Shown here: positions 1 through 10,915 of the stretch, piece by piece
How positions within the stretch are numbered: the stretch's first letter is position 1
How the letters are laid out: each line of letters starts with the position of its first letter
Source: Lineus longissimus
Taxonomy: Eukaryota; Nemertea; Pilidiophora; Heteronemertea; Lineidae
Length of the DNA: 64,000 bases
NCBI RefSeq assembly: GCF_910592395.1
Contig: NC_088310.1
Location: forward strand, 11,045,501-11,109,500
Direction: 5' to 3'
The notes under the pieces: model-generated
Seen by the model: the letters and a program-made list of their open reading frames with translations, nothing else
What the model was told of the DNA's origin: nothing
Database searches by the model: none
Translations under genes and position numbers: made by a program

Positions 1-1
1 C

Positions 2-1375
2 CCAGTCCATGCCACGTCCACCCCGCTTGACAATGACATGACCACACCGACCATGCCTACACTTACGGGGATGTTGTCGCCGCATACTGAGGACAACATA
101 ATTGTGTCAGCATCTGTGCCTGTTACTAGCGTAGCGTTACACCCACCTGCCCCAACGGCGATTACTGCTTCAACCGTGCATACTCTGGTGGCCCAAGCCT
201 TAGTGACAGGATCGTTGCCTGCCACAGGGTTAGCGGCCACTGGGTCTGCTCCAGCTTCCGCACCTTGCATTTCATCATCCGCTACTCCATCTGTTTCTGG
301 TCCGACAGCGACTGGATCGTTGCCAGCCACTGTACACAGAACAGTTGGACACAGCCAACTCACTGCACATGCAGTCCCTCCACCTCAGACTGCCATTACA
401 GTGCAGCGTACAAACCCACCTGCTGGTTCACGTTTCACAGTAAATTCATCAGCTCTACAGCCACATCCTGCCACATTCACATCCCCCGGATCGCAAACGC
501 AAGACATTGGATCACCCACAGTGGTTAACCACTATTCAAACTGTTCATTTGGCACTGCGTCTACTATTAAGGATAAGCGCAGCCCCAAGGTACCTAGTTT
601 TGATGACACCCAACTCGATATAGAGACATACATATAAAACTTCAATGCGTTGACGATAAGCTGGTCTTCGGAGGAGAAGTTGAGCCTCTTGCGGTCCAAG
701 CTGACAGGAAAAGCTGCGAGAATCCTTGCTGCGTTGGATTTGCAGGGTACCAAGCTGACCTTTGAAATACTGGTGGCGGAATTAGAGAGAAGTTATGTGG
801 GCGAAAAGTCGGAATGGGTGGCGAAATTGAGAGACGTCCATCGAGAAGAAGGAGAATCCCTCGATGATGTGGCCTTCCGTATCTCACTATATAGTAAGAG
901 GGCATATGGTGTATCCCAACCAGATCTGGGACTCCAGCTTTACCTGGCCCTTCGGGATGGACCACTTGGTGATAAACTTTTCGAGGTTAAAGACACGTCG
1001 CTGCCAGATGTTCTCACACGAGCAAAGAGCTATGAAGCTCTACTGGCAGTGAATGAGCACCACCAAGTGGCATGTGCATATCCACCTAGACCATCCACTA
1101 CTGATAATGAACTACCACCAACTCAGAGAGGAAATGTGGACGGAGTAACACAGCCAGGAAGACCCCCATTTGGTAGGGGCCGTGGAAGAGGTGGATCTTT
1201 TCGTGGCAGATACAACTCTCAGGACAGACGTTTTGCTGGAAATAACAGACGCTGTTATGTTTGTAAGTCGGAAGAACATTTTTGGCAGGATTGTCCTCGG
1301 GCCGTGGCCCACTTCCAGGCAAAGGATGTTGTGACCGGTTTGCCTGATTCTGAACAGAGGCCTTTAAACCAGTAG
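2..1375 (+). pseudogene. Gag polyprotein of gypsy element 1
   Basis: One frame runs from base 2 to a TAG at 1373-1375, interrupted only by a TAA at 635-637. The 5' part (to about 600) is Thr/Ser/Pro/Ala-rich and low in complexity. The part after 640 has the charged helical look of retrotransposon capsid. Near the end an Arg/Gly-rich stretch (about 1174-1230) precedes a CCHC zinc knuckle (Cys-Tyr-Val-Cys, then His and Cys with C-X2-C-X4-H-X4-C spacing, about 1252-1295), expected to bind the element's RNA. Without the TAA, gag would be at least 457 residues. The first ATG is at 38, but the true start may be off the left edge. Gag and protease are linked by a -1 frameshift signal at 1363. Confidence 0.8.
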
Positions 1376-1443
1376 GCCATGCTCCGTCCCCAGGAGCCCA
1401 GGAGCATGGCAAACCTCCTTCTAATATTGCGACGGTTGGCTCC
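1363..1443 (+). promoter_or_regulatory. -1 ribosomal frameshift signal (slip site plus candidate pseudoknot)
   Basis: TTTAAAC lies at 1363-1369, phased as T TTA AAC in the gag frame, two codons before the gag TAG. After a 6-base spacer, 1376-1385 (GCCATGCTCC) pairs perfectly with 1401-1410 (GGAGCATGGC) across a 15-base loop. The loop can pair downstream in two ways: AGGAG at 1392-1396 with CTCCT at 1415-1419, or GGAGCC at 1393-1398 with GGCTCC at 1438-1443. A -1 slip at AAC continues in the protease frame. This matches the layout of known retroviral and coronaviral frameshift elements; function is inferred. Confidence 0.75.
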
Positions 1444-1818
1444 AATGATGCTAGAGCTTTTGTAACTTCTTACATGAACGGTTTACCATGTTGCTTCCTT
1501 TTGGACTCTGGGTCTGAGTGTTCCTTTTTATCTCTGTCTGCGTACCATAGGATCCCCAAGAGGTTTCGTCCTCCTTTGAAGCGTAATATTTCAGACATAG
1601 TAATGGCTGATGGTGAGTCAAAACTTAGGATTTATGGTACAGTTACTATGCCTGTGCGTGTTCACGATACTAGGTTTGAGTTTGATATTACGGTGACGGA
1701 CATGAAGGCATTAGACGGTTTGTTGGGAATGGACCTGATGACCAAGTTTTGTTGTGATTTGAAGTTTGGCTCTGGTACTTACAGTTTCGATGGTAAGGAG
1801 TACCCTCTGGTCTCATAA
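1369..1818 (+). pseudogene. Aspartic protease domain, start of Pol of gypsy element 1
   Basis: This frame is open from 1354 to the TAA at 1816-1818 and is entered by the -1 slip at 1363-1369. Retropepsin features are clear: the catalytic LLDSGSE about 13 residues after the internal ATG at 1474, and the second conserved block GLLGMDLM about 90 residues after that ATG. In the family this enzyme works as a dimer to cut Gag-Pol. The frame ends where the pre-RT linker should continue; the linker is found in the next frame, so a small indel near 1800-1815 separates them. The domain itself looks intact. Confidence 0.8.
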
Positions 1819-2560
1819 GCATTGCATACTTCCGCATTCTGTAAGATTAACTCAGTCCCTCAGGTTGCCACCCGGGCAAGAAATAGCGGCAAGCGCAAGG
1901 CTACATAGGCCATTTCGTGTAAGACAGGAGGTGATGTTGGAGCCTAGCGCTCATTTTGTGAACAAATACGGTGTTCTTTTGGCTAGGTCAGTCTCTGTTC
2001 AAGCTCCGAAGAGACTGTGCACACCTGTTCAGTTGTATAATCCTGATGATGATGAGGTTGTAATTCCTAAAGGCACTGTGATTGGTTATGAATTTCCTGC
2101 AGCTACATTGCAGGAGGCAAGCTCACCTGCAGTCAATGTTGCTGCTTCTTCTTACCTTGCTTGCTCTGGTGACACTTCTCTTTCTCAGCCCTCCTTGACT
2201 GATTTAGAGGACGCTATCCCTGATCATCTGCAGTCATTGTACACGACGTCTTGCAATGGTCTTGCTGACGAGGAGAAGGTTAAGTTAGCTTTGCTTTTGA
2301 CTAAGTATCAGTCCACATTTTCTAGCTCTTCTACTGATATCGGGCAGACTACACTTGTTAGCCATGAGATCAACACAGGTGAATCTAAACCATTCCGTCT
2401 TCCATTACGGCGACAAGGTTTCAAGAGGGAGCGGAAATAATGAAAGCGGTGAAGGATGGACTCAGTAGGGGAATTATGGAGGAGTCCCCCAGTCCTTGGG
2501 CCAGTGCCCCAGTTATAGTGGCAAAGAAGGATGGAACATCCAGGTTTTGCGTAGTATAGG
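1800..2560 (+). pseudogene. Pre-RT linker and truncated start of reverse transcriptase, gypsy element 1
   Basis: The frame ending with the TAA at 2438-2440 carries the linker between protease and RT typical of vertebrate- and echinoderm-type gypsy elements: a valine-rich beta region, then a block close to SHEINTGESKPFRLPLRR just before RT. The frame changes again near 2430, after which RT opens with a recognisable motif (SPSPWASAPVIVAKKDG, about 2488-2535) and its usual following Arg-Phe-Cys. It then stops at the deletion junction. The catalytic YXDD region is absent. Confidence 0.75.
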
Positions 2561-2782
2561 TCCCTGCAGGTTAATGACTTCGTGTGGTATTACAATCCGC
2601 GAAAAGCTTTCAAGGGTGACAAACACCTCCCATGGAAAGGACCGTACTTGGTTAAAGAAGTACATGACGACTTCACTGTTCTGCTGCAGTTGACTGTCGA
2701 CGGTATGACTTATAGGACTCATGCTGACAAATTGAGACTTGCCAAGGGGATGACCCTGGACAAATGGTTAAAGATTAAGTAA
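2561..2782 (+). pseudogene. Integrase C-terminal fragment, gypsy element 1
   Basis: About 73 codons ending at the TAA 2780-2782 match the end of gypsy integrase: a VNDFVWYYNPR strand, the WKGPYLV motif of the GPY/F domain (about 2633-2655), and a final H-A-D-K-L-R-L block. The DDE catalytic core is missing. The fragment joins the start of RT at about 2556-2565 without a stop-free frame across the junction. The loss therefore removed roughly the whole RT-RNase H-integrase core in one event or a few. Confidence 0.75.
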
Positions 2783-5109
2783 TTAGGTGTTGTTGTGGTT
2801 GCGTGGCTGGGTAGTGCGATGATTGTTGTGATGACACAGTTGTGTATGGTGTGTGATACTTAGAAGGATGATGGTTTTCAGGCGTTGTACTTTTGGAGGG
2901 ACAATCTTTAGCTGCAGCGACCTTGTATTTTGTTTTTATGTGTCTGGTGTGTTTGTGTGGATCATTGGGCTTGCAACCCCTGCATGTGCAAAAAGGTGTG
3001 GATCTGTTGTGTGGATGTTTAACCTTTACCAGTACACTTATGAACATTTTGAAGGGACATTTTGTAGACGGTGTTTCAGATGGTACCATTCGGGTAGCCT
3101 TACAAGATGTGAAACATGTTTGTACACTGGCCATTTCTTTATAGCTGCGAGATTTGTTCCTATACCCTGCATTATCTATTTGTTGTACCAATTATGCCAC
3201 TCGGATGAGTTTATTGTTGCCTCATGCCATTAGTGCATATGAGTAAATAGAACAAATGCTCAGGTATACCATTGTGATGCGTTACTAAGGGATGTAATTT
3301 TGGACTGTAGAGATGTACAGATAATAACTTGCGTAAGTTGTGCCCTTATGTAACGTACTTGCCTGTTCGAACCAAGTGTGTATTTTTACAGGGTTTTATC
3401 GCCACCTACAAATTGTGAACTTGATGGACTGCCCAACCATGGACTGCTACAGTTATATGACTAATTGGTGTTACAGTAAGGAGTCGTTTAAAATGAATAG
3501 ATAAAGCGTTTAGACAGAAGGGTTGACTGGATCGTTGCCTGTCATCCCATACTCTGTCACGGGTTAGAAGTTGCGCTCTGTGTGCTGTGTTAAACGATCA
3601 TGTGATGGACTTCATTTTCTATACTGTAGGAAATTGCAATGATTATGGCGCATTTGTTTTATGGTGTTTTGTGTATTATTGTTAAATATTTTTGTACGTT
3701 TTTGGAATATTTTGCTTGCCTGTGTGATAGTGTAATCAGTTATTTTAGGCAGCACCTTCATACATGATGAGGATATTGGATAGGATAAGATTTATTAGTA
3801 CAGCCTGAATAGGAGGGTATGAGTGAGCAATTACATAACCGCTGTGGTTATCCTGCGTTATTTTTATATTACTTGGTGAATTCTTTTCTTCCAGTACTCG
3901 TATTTGCTGCTTGTCTTGTTGAAGTGCACAGAGTGTGTGTTTCTGTGTGGCTGAACATGAATGCTGAAGTGATTTTAATTTGGAGTAACCGACATAGGCA
4001 ACCGTGTGGATGGAAATCTTGTTGAATGTAGCCCATTTAAATGTATGAGGTTGTGTATTGGTTAAGGATACCAGTTTTTCGATTTGCTGAACATGTAATT
4101 TAGGGTTTAGTTTTTTTTGTTTTTAGTGGTAATTAATCCTGTATGGCTGGGAATACTGGAGCAGTTCACCTTGTAGCTGTGAGGAAAGTGGGCCATTGAT
4201 TTGGTTATTTAGGATTGATTTGGTATCCTGAGGACCTTGTTTTGTAATTTTCATTTATTCCTTTTCTTGTGGTACACCTTGGACAATTTTTATTTTTTTT
4301 GGCTCGAGGACGAGCCTCCCTTTTCACGTCGCGCAATGCGAGCCTCCCGTATCACGTCGCGCAATGCGCAGCGTTATAACGCTAGCGCTTACGCTCATGT
4401 GGAAACAGCCCTTAAAGCATTTTCCCGTAGAGCAAACCGTACATCCACCCACTCGTGGGACTTACGTTATCCAAATCTGGATCCGGTCTCAAGCTACACA
4501 CCATTTGTGACTTTGACTTCTCGTCCCCAACAAGGGATCACCAGTCGGAGCAGGCTACCACGCCATTACCAAGACCCTTTGGTCATACACCAATGACCCC
4601 CGTGCTACATACATCACTTCTTTGGTATCTGATGAGGCTCAACAAGACGCCGAAACCGTGTATTTTTTCATTTGGGTGGAGGTTGGCAACCAGCGACCGC
4701 GTGCAACACCCCCTCACAACCACACCATGGCGGGACGACACGTCACATCCTAGAGACGTCACAACCATGTCGCATCCTACCACGACGTCACGTCCGCAAG
4801 AGACTGACGCCAGCTCTACAACAAACCCATGCAGTGAACAGATTCTGCTCTGACAAATTACGTCAGTCCACGGTCATACCTCGACTGCAGCAGATGTGCT
4901 TTGATTCTTCTCTCTTTTTCTACGTTTTTTAAAACTTCCTAGTCTTAGACAGTAAGATGAGAGAGGTGAGCCAAGCAAGACGTTGTGTTTCTGGGAAACA
5001 CATGCACGCCAAAGCTTTAGCCACTTAACCACAGGTCTGGCCACAAGAAAAGACCAAAGTTTTAGCAACTCTGCCGTAGGTTTGGCAACGGCGAAAACCG
5101 AAGTTTTAG
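2783..5109. other. Non-coding stretch after gypsy element 1
   Basis: No supported gene is present. The first part (to about 4300) is T/G-rich and could be the untranslated tail and 3' LTR of the gypsy element, but without a second LTR copy the limits cannot be set. A short tandem duplication (4311-4366) lies in a GC-richer patch. The stretch 4370-4860 gives only short overlapping frames without family resemblance. Confidence 0.5.
4311..4366 (+). repeat. 28-bp tandem duplication
   Basis: Two adjacent 28-base units, 4311-4338 and 4339-4366, share the word CGAGCCTCCC followed by TCACGTCGCGCAATG and differ at two or three bases. The CpG content is high compared with the T-rich DNA to the left. 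Confidence 0.85.
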
Positions 5110-5130
5110 CCACTCCGTAGCTTTTGGCAC
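5009..5130 (+). repeat. Degenerate tandem repeat, period about 44-45 bp
   Basis: Three units start at 5009, 5053 and 5098 with CCAAAG or CCGAAG followed by TTTTAGC-AC. Each continues with a Cys/Gly-codon-like GTNTGGCNAC segment. The third unit runs into a candidate splice acceptor at 5136-5137. Confidence 0.7.
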
Positions 5131-5137
5131 GTCACAG

Positions 5138-5409
5138 ACGTCAAGCAGGCGCTGCACACAGCAAACCTTAGGATCGGCCACCTGGAGCAGTCAAATGGTG
5201 CGTTAAACAAGGAGAGGGAGCAACCTTCGAACCAGTGTGACTTTTTGATTGATAGCCTGTTGAATATGTCACAGGATGATGAACTGTTTAGTCAAATGGT
5301 GACCTCCACTCCAGAGGAAGCAAATGGAAAGGCCGTGGAATCTGCTCCAGAAACAAAGGAAGGCGATGGATACTCTAGTAGTGCAGCACTTACCAGCAGC
5401 AATGCTTAG
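5138..5409 (+). CDS. Possible terminal coding exon of unknown gene
   Basis: A frame open from 5110 to a TAG at 5407-5409 has gene-like composition. It begins with a Leu-heptad-like stretch (about 5140-5200, coiled-coil potential), then an acidic, Ser/Glu-rich tail ending SSSAALTSSNA. An AG at 5136-5137 (GTCACAG) could be a splice acceptor. The first ATG is only at about 5263, so an upstream exon would be needed. I do not recognise the product. The piece sits about 250 bp from the first Helentron ORF, so it could be captured sequence, a remnant of an older gene or chance. Confidence 0.3.
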
Positions 5410-5498
5410 GAAGTTAATAGCAGTCAGCATCATACAATTAATTAAATATCAATATGAGGAGACATGGGAAGGGGGGAGCAGGAGATGGTAGAGGAGGC

Positions 5499-5517
5499 GG
5501 GGGGGGGGGGGGGGGGG
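5499..5517 (+). repeat. Poly-G tract (19 G)
   Basis: An uninterrupted run of about 19 G follows a purine-rich stretch. It is one of several such tracts in the window and could form a quadruplex. Confidence 0.9.
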
Positions 5518-5659
5518 TCATTATGAACTTTGTGCAAGTTAACCATATCGGAACTTGAAGTGAATACTGTTGTTATAAGTGCAATACTGCAGATAAAGTG
5601 TAATAATACTGCTGAAATTAAAATATCTCTATTTCTGACAAACTTCACCCTACGACACA

Positions 5660-6665
5660 ATGGGTAAATGCAAAAAGAAAAGTGCAGATCAAAAGCGCAA
5701 GGAGAAACGCCAAGCCACAAGTGCGAAACGGTCAGAGGCAAAATGGGAAAACATCTTGACAAGTACTCCCAACAGCCTGCTGTCCCAATACTTCACAGAC
5801 CAACTTGTGCGACAAAGAATTCGTGTTCCAACACCCAACCAACCACCAGCAGTCAACTCGAATACGCAAAATAACTCCCCTATGCCCGTACCCCCTATTC
5901 TATGTCAAGTTCCTAAGGGCTGTAGCAAGAGTCGGCAAACAAAAAGCCCACCAGCAAAAAAACTTAAACAAACAACCCACTTGCAGGCAAATGCTCCGTC
6001 CACATCGTTGCCGCCTCAACCAAACATGGCACTCAAAGTAAGAAGACCAAGAATTACTGTTGTGACTACGAGAACAAAAGTACAACAACATCGACTGCAA
6101 GAGCGCATACTCCAGTCACCTGAGAAGAGAAGCGCCATCTGCAAGCAAGACAGCCTTGGACGCAAGGATAAGAGACTTCAAAGCAAGACAACAAAAATCC
6201 GTGTTCCATCCACACCAGATGAAAATAAGGCCAAGGCAGCTGCACGTCGACAGCATGACCGCTCGCTCCAGACACCGGAGAAGAAAAGCGCCATCCGCGA
6301 GAAAGACCGCCTTAGACGCAAGGAAAAGAGACTTCAAAACAACACAACAAAAACACCAATCCATGTTCCATCCACACCAGAATGAAAAGAAGGCCAAGGC
6401 AGCTGCACGGCGAAAACAACAACGCATCCAACAAACACCTGAGAAACAACAACAAGATAAAGTCCAAGCACGTGACAAACGCAAGCAGGCCAGAAAGAAT
6501 GCACGCACCCACGAACTCAGTTTCAATGAACTGCCTGCTGCACCAGATCAGCCAGCCTACCTGACCCCTGCTATTATCAAATGTCCAGCCGAGTACAGAC
6601 AATTGCACAAGGCCCCACTTATGTGTGCACTTGTTGCCATCGAATGCTATTCCGCACCAGTGTGA
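5660..6665 (+). pseudogene. Helentron N-terminal basic region
   Basis: The segment starts at an ATG (5660) and is very rich in Lys, Arg, Gln and Thr. It contains three imperfect copies of a unit of about 45 residues built on LQSPEK/LQTPEKKSAIR, then R-K-D/E-K-RLQ, then a VPSTPD/E box (about 6100-6225, 6235-6385 and, after a frame change, 6380-6480). Such basic repeated heads precede the zinc-binding part in several Helitron proteins. The frame shifts near 6380, so two open frames overlap here. No catalytic role is seen. Confidence 0.6.
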
Positions 6666-7283
6666 GACCTTGTCATGACAACTCATACCCAACACTGTCA
6701 GATACTTTAAAACAGAAATGCATCACTCAATTCAAAAGTCAAGACAATCTGCAATGGATGTGTTTAACATGCCACACACAGCTGGTCAAACACCGCATGC
6801 CAGCTCAGGCAGTAGCAAACAATTTGTCCCTACAACCTGTACCGGCAGTTCTACGCCAACTTTGTGACTTAGAAGATTGTCTCCAAACCAAGAGGAGCCC
6901 AGCATGGCATCCAGGGACAAGTTGTTTTAGTGCCAGCTGACTTAAACAAAGTCGCTGCTGTTCTCCCACTTTGTGCTTCTGACTCAAACATTATAGCACT
7001 AGCACTTAAAAGACGCTTGACTGACAAAGGTCACGTAACTCAACAGTGCATCCGTCCGCAGTTCATTGACAATGCATTCAAATTCTTGAAATCGACAAAC
7101 CCTCACTACAACGATGTTCAATTCAATGCCACTTGGTCGGATGACAGTGCTGAGTTCCAACAACAAGATGACAACTCCAACACCCCAAATGCCGACTTGT
7201 CCGACACCACAAATGCTCATCACCACCAGTCCACAGTCAAGGCTGCCATCAACCAACACAAAGAGCCAAAGGATCATGAATAA
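6581..7283 (+). pseudogene. Helentron zinc-binding and DUF6570-like region
   Basis: A Cys pair in VCTCCHRMLF (about 6623-6650) and a second pair in MCLTCH (about 6757-6775) form the cysteine-rich block usual upstream of Helitron Rep. After a frame change near 6890 comes a DUF6570-like stretch: PRGAQHGIQG, then VPADLNKV, then LKRRLTDKGHV and a conserved LKSTNPHYNDV block (about 7083-7115). About 30 residues expected between the two parts are missing. A TAA at 7281-7283 interrupts the frame, which otherwise continues into Rep. Confidence 0.65.
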
Positions 7284-8450
7284 CCTGCTGCCAACCCTGA
7301 AGACAACAAAACAGCAAACGATGATGACCACCTCCCCGAGCACCAAGCAACCACAGCCCAAGTTGATGCCACAGACACCATTGACAGTGAGGATGAGATT
7401 GATAACGATAACCCTGCACCCGTTGTCGACTTCCTGAACAAGAAACGCTCCCTCAATACAAATACCTGTATTCAACCCAATGAGTCAGCTAACATCCAAG
7501 GACACAACATCATTAACTTGGCACCTGGTGAAAATCAACGTCCCACAGGAATATCTAGTGAACCTCACTGGGAAGCCATGGCTTTCCCAACTCTATTCCC
7601 TGATGGGAAGTACACCTTCAACAGTGAACGACCAGTCAAACTTAGCACTAAAAAATACCTCAATGCAAGGCTCCTGTCAGCTGATACAAGATTTGACGAA
7701 AACACGCAGTGCATCTTCCAAGCCCTTCACTGGAGTGAGACAGAAACACTTAGAAACACCATCGCCATTGCACAACGCCAACACCACCAACCAGACATCA
7801 ATGTCGGACAACTAAAGGATCCATCTCGCCTACAACATCTGATTAGCTCCGACCAGTTGTATGCAACATTCAGAACTGTCCGAGGTACACCCCAGTACTG
7901 GAATAACATGCAACTGGACATGCTGGCAAAGCTCAGACAACTAGGACCCTACACATTCTTCCTAACAGGCTCAGCTGCAGAATTCCACTGGTGCGAAATC
8001 ATCCAAATCATCGGCCGGCAGTATGGTTCTCACTTTACTACTAACGATATCGAGAACATGGACTGGAATACAAAACGTAGCTGGCTCCAGAGGAATCCAG
8101 TCACTGCTGCCCGTCAGATAGACTACATATTTCAGAAACTGTGGGATAAGGTTATACTCAGTGGCACCCACCCAATAGGCCAAATATTAAAATATGATCG
8201 ACGAAAAGAAATGCAAGGAAGAGGCGTCGAACATTTTCATTCAGCCCTACATGTGAAAGATGCTCCACAAATTGACAGAGACTCTGATGAAGATGTCATT
8301 GCCTTCATCGACAAACACGTATCATGCCAACTCCCACAAGAAGACACAGACAAGCTACTCCACGACCTTGTCTTATCACGCCAAATGCACCACCCCACAC
8401 CCCCTACAATCCTACACCCGTACCTGCAAGAAGAAAAACTGCAAAATCTG
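7284..8450 (+). pseudogene. Helentron Rep, N-terminal domain with HUH motif
   Basis: In the frame that starts upstream, an acidic linker is followed by the Helitron-like N domain: HWEAMAFPTLFPDGKY (about 7567-7614), RLLSADTRFD, and the block ending WCEIIQIIGR. The HUH nuclease motif is His-Phe-His in RGVEHFHSALHV (about 8222-8257), followed by KDAP as in other Helitrons. Family members usually have I-H-C/M-L-L-W here, so the flanking residues are diverged while both histidines remain. The nuclease would nick DNA at the transposon ends to start rolling-circle transposition. The frame is lost near 8400-8450. Confidence 0.75.
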
Positions 8451-9090
8451 CCGATTCGGGTACCCTCGAGCTCCATCAAATCTAACGCTGATCGCCAGAA
8501 TCCCCGATGATGAGCTAGCCAAACAGAAACAAGAACAAGCCGGCGCAATCTTGAAGAAGGTATACACCGCTCTCTCGAAACTACCGCTTGATCAACAAAC
8601 TCCCCTAGATGACCTACAAGATGCTGGGATCTCCACCGATGAATACCACACTTCGTTGCGAACAGCACAAAAAAGGACTAACATCATCATGAAACACACC
8701 ACCACGGAAATAAACATCAACAATTACAACCCCATCCTACTTCGAGCAATCAAAGCAAATATGGACATACAGTTCATCACAAATATCTGGGCTTGCATTG
8801 CCTACCTCACATCTTACAAATGCAAACCAGAAAGAACAATGAGTGAACTCATGAGAAAAGCATGTAAAGAGGCAGGACAATCACTCCCGGGAGAAACTGA
8901 AAAAGATTGCCCAAGTATTTGTCAATGCACGTGAAGTCTCCGAACATGAAGCCATTGCCAGATTACTATCAATTCCCCTACGACGCAGCAACCGAACAGT
9001 CAACTTCATACCAACCGGCATGAAGGAACATCGAACACGAATGCTCAAACCCTCTGCAACACTGTCCTCGATGAAAGACCAACGACGATG
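8400..9090 (+). pseudogene. Helentron Rep, C-terminal part with two-tyrosine motif
   Basis: The first segment (frame to 8934) has a Cys-rich CKKKNCKICRFGYPR block followed by a helical region. Then AYLTSYKCKPE (about 8799-8832) holds the two catalytic tyrosines four residues apart and the trailing lysine typical of the Y2 site. After another shift at about 8890, the family block VNAREVSEHEAIARLLSIPL (about 8920-8980) and a TRMLKPS block appear. A TGA at about 9089 ends that frame and the helicase linker resumes in a third frame. The active-site residues are present but the chain is not continuous. Confidence 0.75.
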
Positions 9091-10915
9091 ACATCTACTT
9101 CCCAAACATCATCGACAAATATGCAGCACGTCCGATCGAGCTAGAAAACCTCACCTACGCCGAGTTTGCTTCCAACTATGCAACAACAACCAAAGCACCA
9201 CCAACAGAAGAACACCCCGAGACAGATAATGACATCAACCGGTCTACAAAAATACAGCTGCAAGGAAACCTGGGCTATATGTACAAACATCGCCAACCAG
9301 CCATCATCCGCTACCACTACACATCACGAGAAACTGATGAAGAAATGTACTACCATCGCTTCCTAATACTGTATCTACCATGGCGCAACGAATCGGAGCT
9401 GCTTGCAGAAAACGGAACCTATGCCACGACGTACCTCCAACAAGAAGAAAAGTTACTCCCATCAATCCTGCTCTATGAACCCCACCATGAAGCCACTGAC
9501 AACATCTTAGAATCATTCGATCCAACAAATGCACTACAAGAAATCTGGAATGAGATGGCAGCACAAACAGAACAAGAACGGCAAGATCACAACAACAACA
9601 ATATCCAAGATCAGCAATTTGCTCATCTAGATCTCAACGACAACCACAACTTGAATCCCCACATCGAAATTGACCGAAGACCCACGAAAACGTTCACCCT
9701 CAATGTTCAAAACAAGTACACCACTGATAAACACTTTTATCAGCAAGTGACAAGCCTGAATGACAAACAAAGACTATTGTTTGACTACATCTACACATGG
9801 TCAACCAAGACGCAGTCCGCATCCTTCACACAAGAACCACCAAACCAGTTCTTCATCTTCCTAAGTGGCGGTGGAGGCGTTGGTAAAAGCCACATCATCA
9901 ATGCGGTGTATCAAGGAGCAATACGTGCACTACGTTCCATCAATCAAGACCCAGCCAAACCAACAGTCCTCCTAACAGCATCAACAGGAAAAGCAGCAGC
10001 AAATATCGCAGGCACCACCCTCCACTCTGCATTCGCCCTTCCAGTACGTGAAAAGGGCAAGCAGTTCAACTACCAGAAGCCGTCTTCACAAAAACTCAAC
10101 ACGCTCAGATCACTCTATGCTCACCTAAAGATCATCATCATGGACGAAGTGTCCATGTTCGGCGGTCAAAACCTCCAACACATGTCAACAACCCTCCAAC
10201 ATATAAGTGGAGACAAAACCAAACTATTTGGTGGCATCTCAATCCTCGCCGTTGGCGATTTGCTTCAACTCAATCCAGTAGGTGATAGAGCCATATTTGC
10301 AACAGCCCCAAGCAGCCAATACGAAACACTCAAGAAGCCCCTGTGGGATATATTCTCGCTCCACGAACTCACAGAAATAGTACGACAAAAAGGAGACCCC
10401 CACTTTGCCGAAATACTCTCCAGAATCCGCACTGGCGAGATGACAACTGCAGACGTCCGCACATTACAACAATGCCAAAACCAACAACAACACAACAACG
10501 ATGTTGTCCACCTATTCCTGACCAACCAACAAGTACAAGACCACAACAACCACGTCTACGAGAGCCTCAAGAATACCAAGATCACCATCATGGCGCAAGA
10601 CAGCAAAAAGGATTTGCACACCCAGGCCGTTCCAATATCAGTAACAGATCCAAATATATACCATACAGGCAATCTACCCAAAAGCCGCAATCTAGCAATC
10701 GGTGCCAAAGTCATCCTCACCAAGAACATTGACATTACCGACAACCTCGTCAACAGCGCCACAGGAACAATTACAACATTTGACATTGATCAATCTTGCC
10801 CGCTCGCTGGAACCATCTACGTCACCTTCGATGACCCCCACATCGGCAAAGACACCAAGGTCAATTCCAAAATACCATCAGCAGTGCCAATACAATCCAC
10901 CACATCTTACTGGCA
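9078..10915 (+). pseudogene. Helentron PIF1-type helicase domain
   Basis: This is the longest intact piece. A linker (DIYFPNIIDKY, then RYHYTSRETDEEMYYHRFLI) leads into a superfamily 1B helicase. Walker A is GGGGVGKSH (about 9868-9893), motif Ia is LLTASTGKAAANIAGTTLHS (about 9967-10029), Walker B is IIMDEVSMF (about 10135-10161) and motif III is GDLLQLNPVGD. The frame ends at a TGA at 10932-10934, but the family match leaves it near 10895. The motor is expected to unwind donor DNA 5'-3' from the Rep nick. Motifs I-III look intact. Confidence 0.85.

Larger units (their letters stand above)
1..2782 (+). mobile_element. Ty3/gypsy retrotransposon 1, internally deleted, 5' end outside window
   Basis: The order gag, zinc knuckle, aspartic protease, pre-RT linker, first residues of RT, then the integrase C-terminus identifies a Ty3/gypsy element. 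The reading frame is already open at base 2, so the 5' LTR and perhaps part of gag lie to the left. RT palm, RNase H and most of integrase are missing: the RT start (ending about 2560) runs directly into the integrase tail (from about 2561). One nonsense codon in gag and two frame changes in pol show the copy is dead. The 3' LTR could not be placed because its partner is outside the window. Confidence 0.85.

Noticed and set aside
3520-3560. Similarity of 3527-3563 (GGATCGTTGCCTG) to gag around 210
   Set aside because: Only about 13 consecutive bases match; too short to claim an LTR or duplicated segment.
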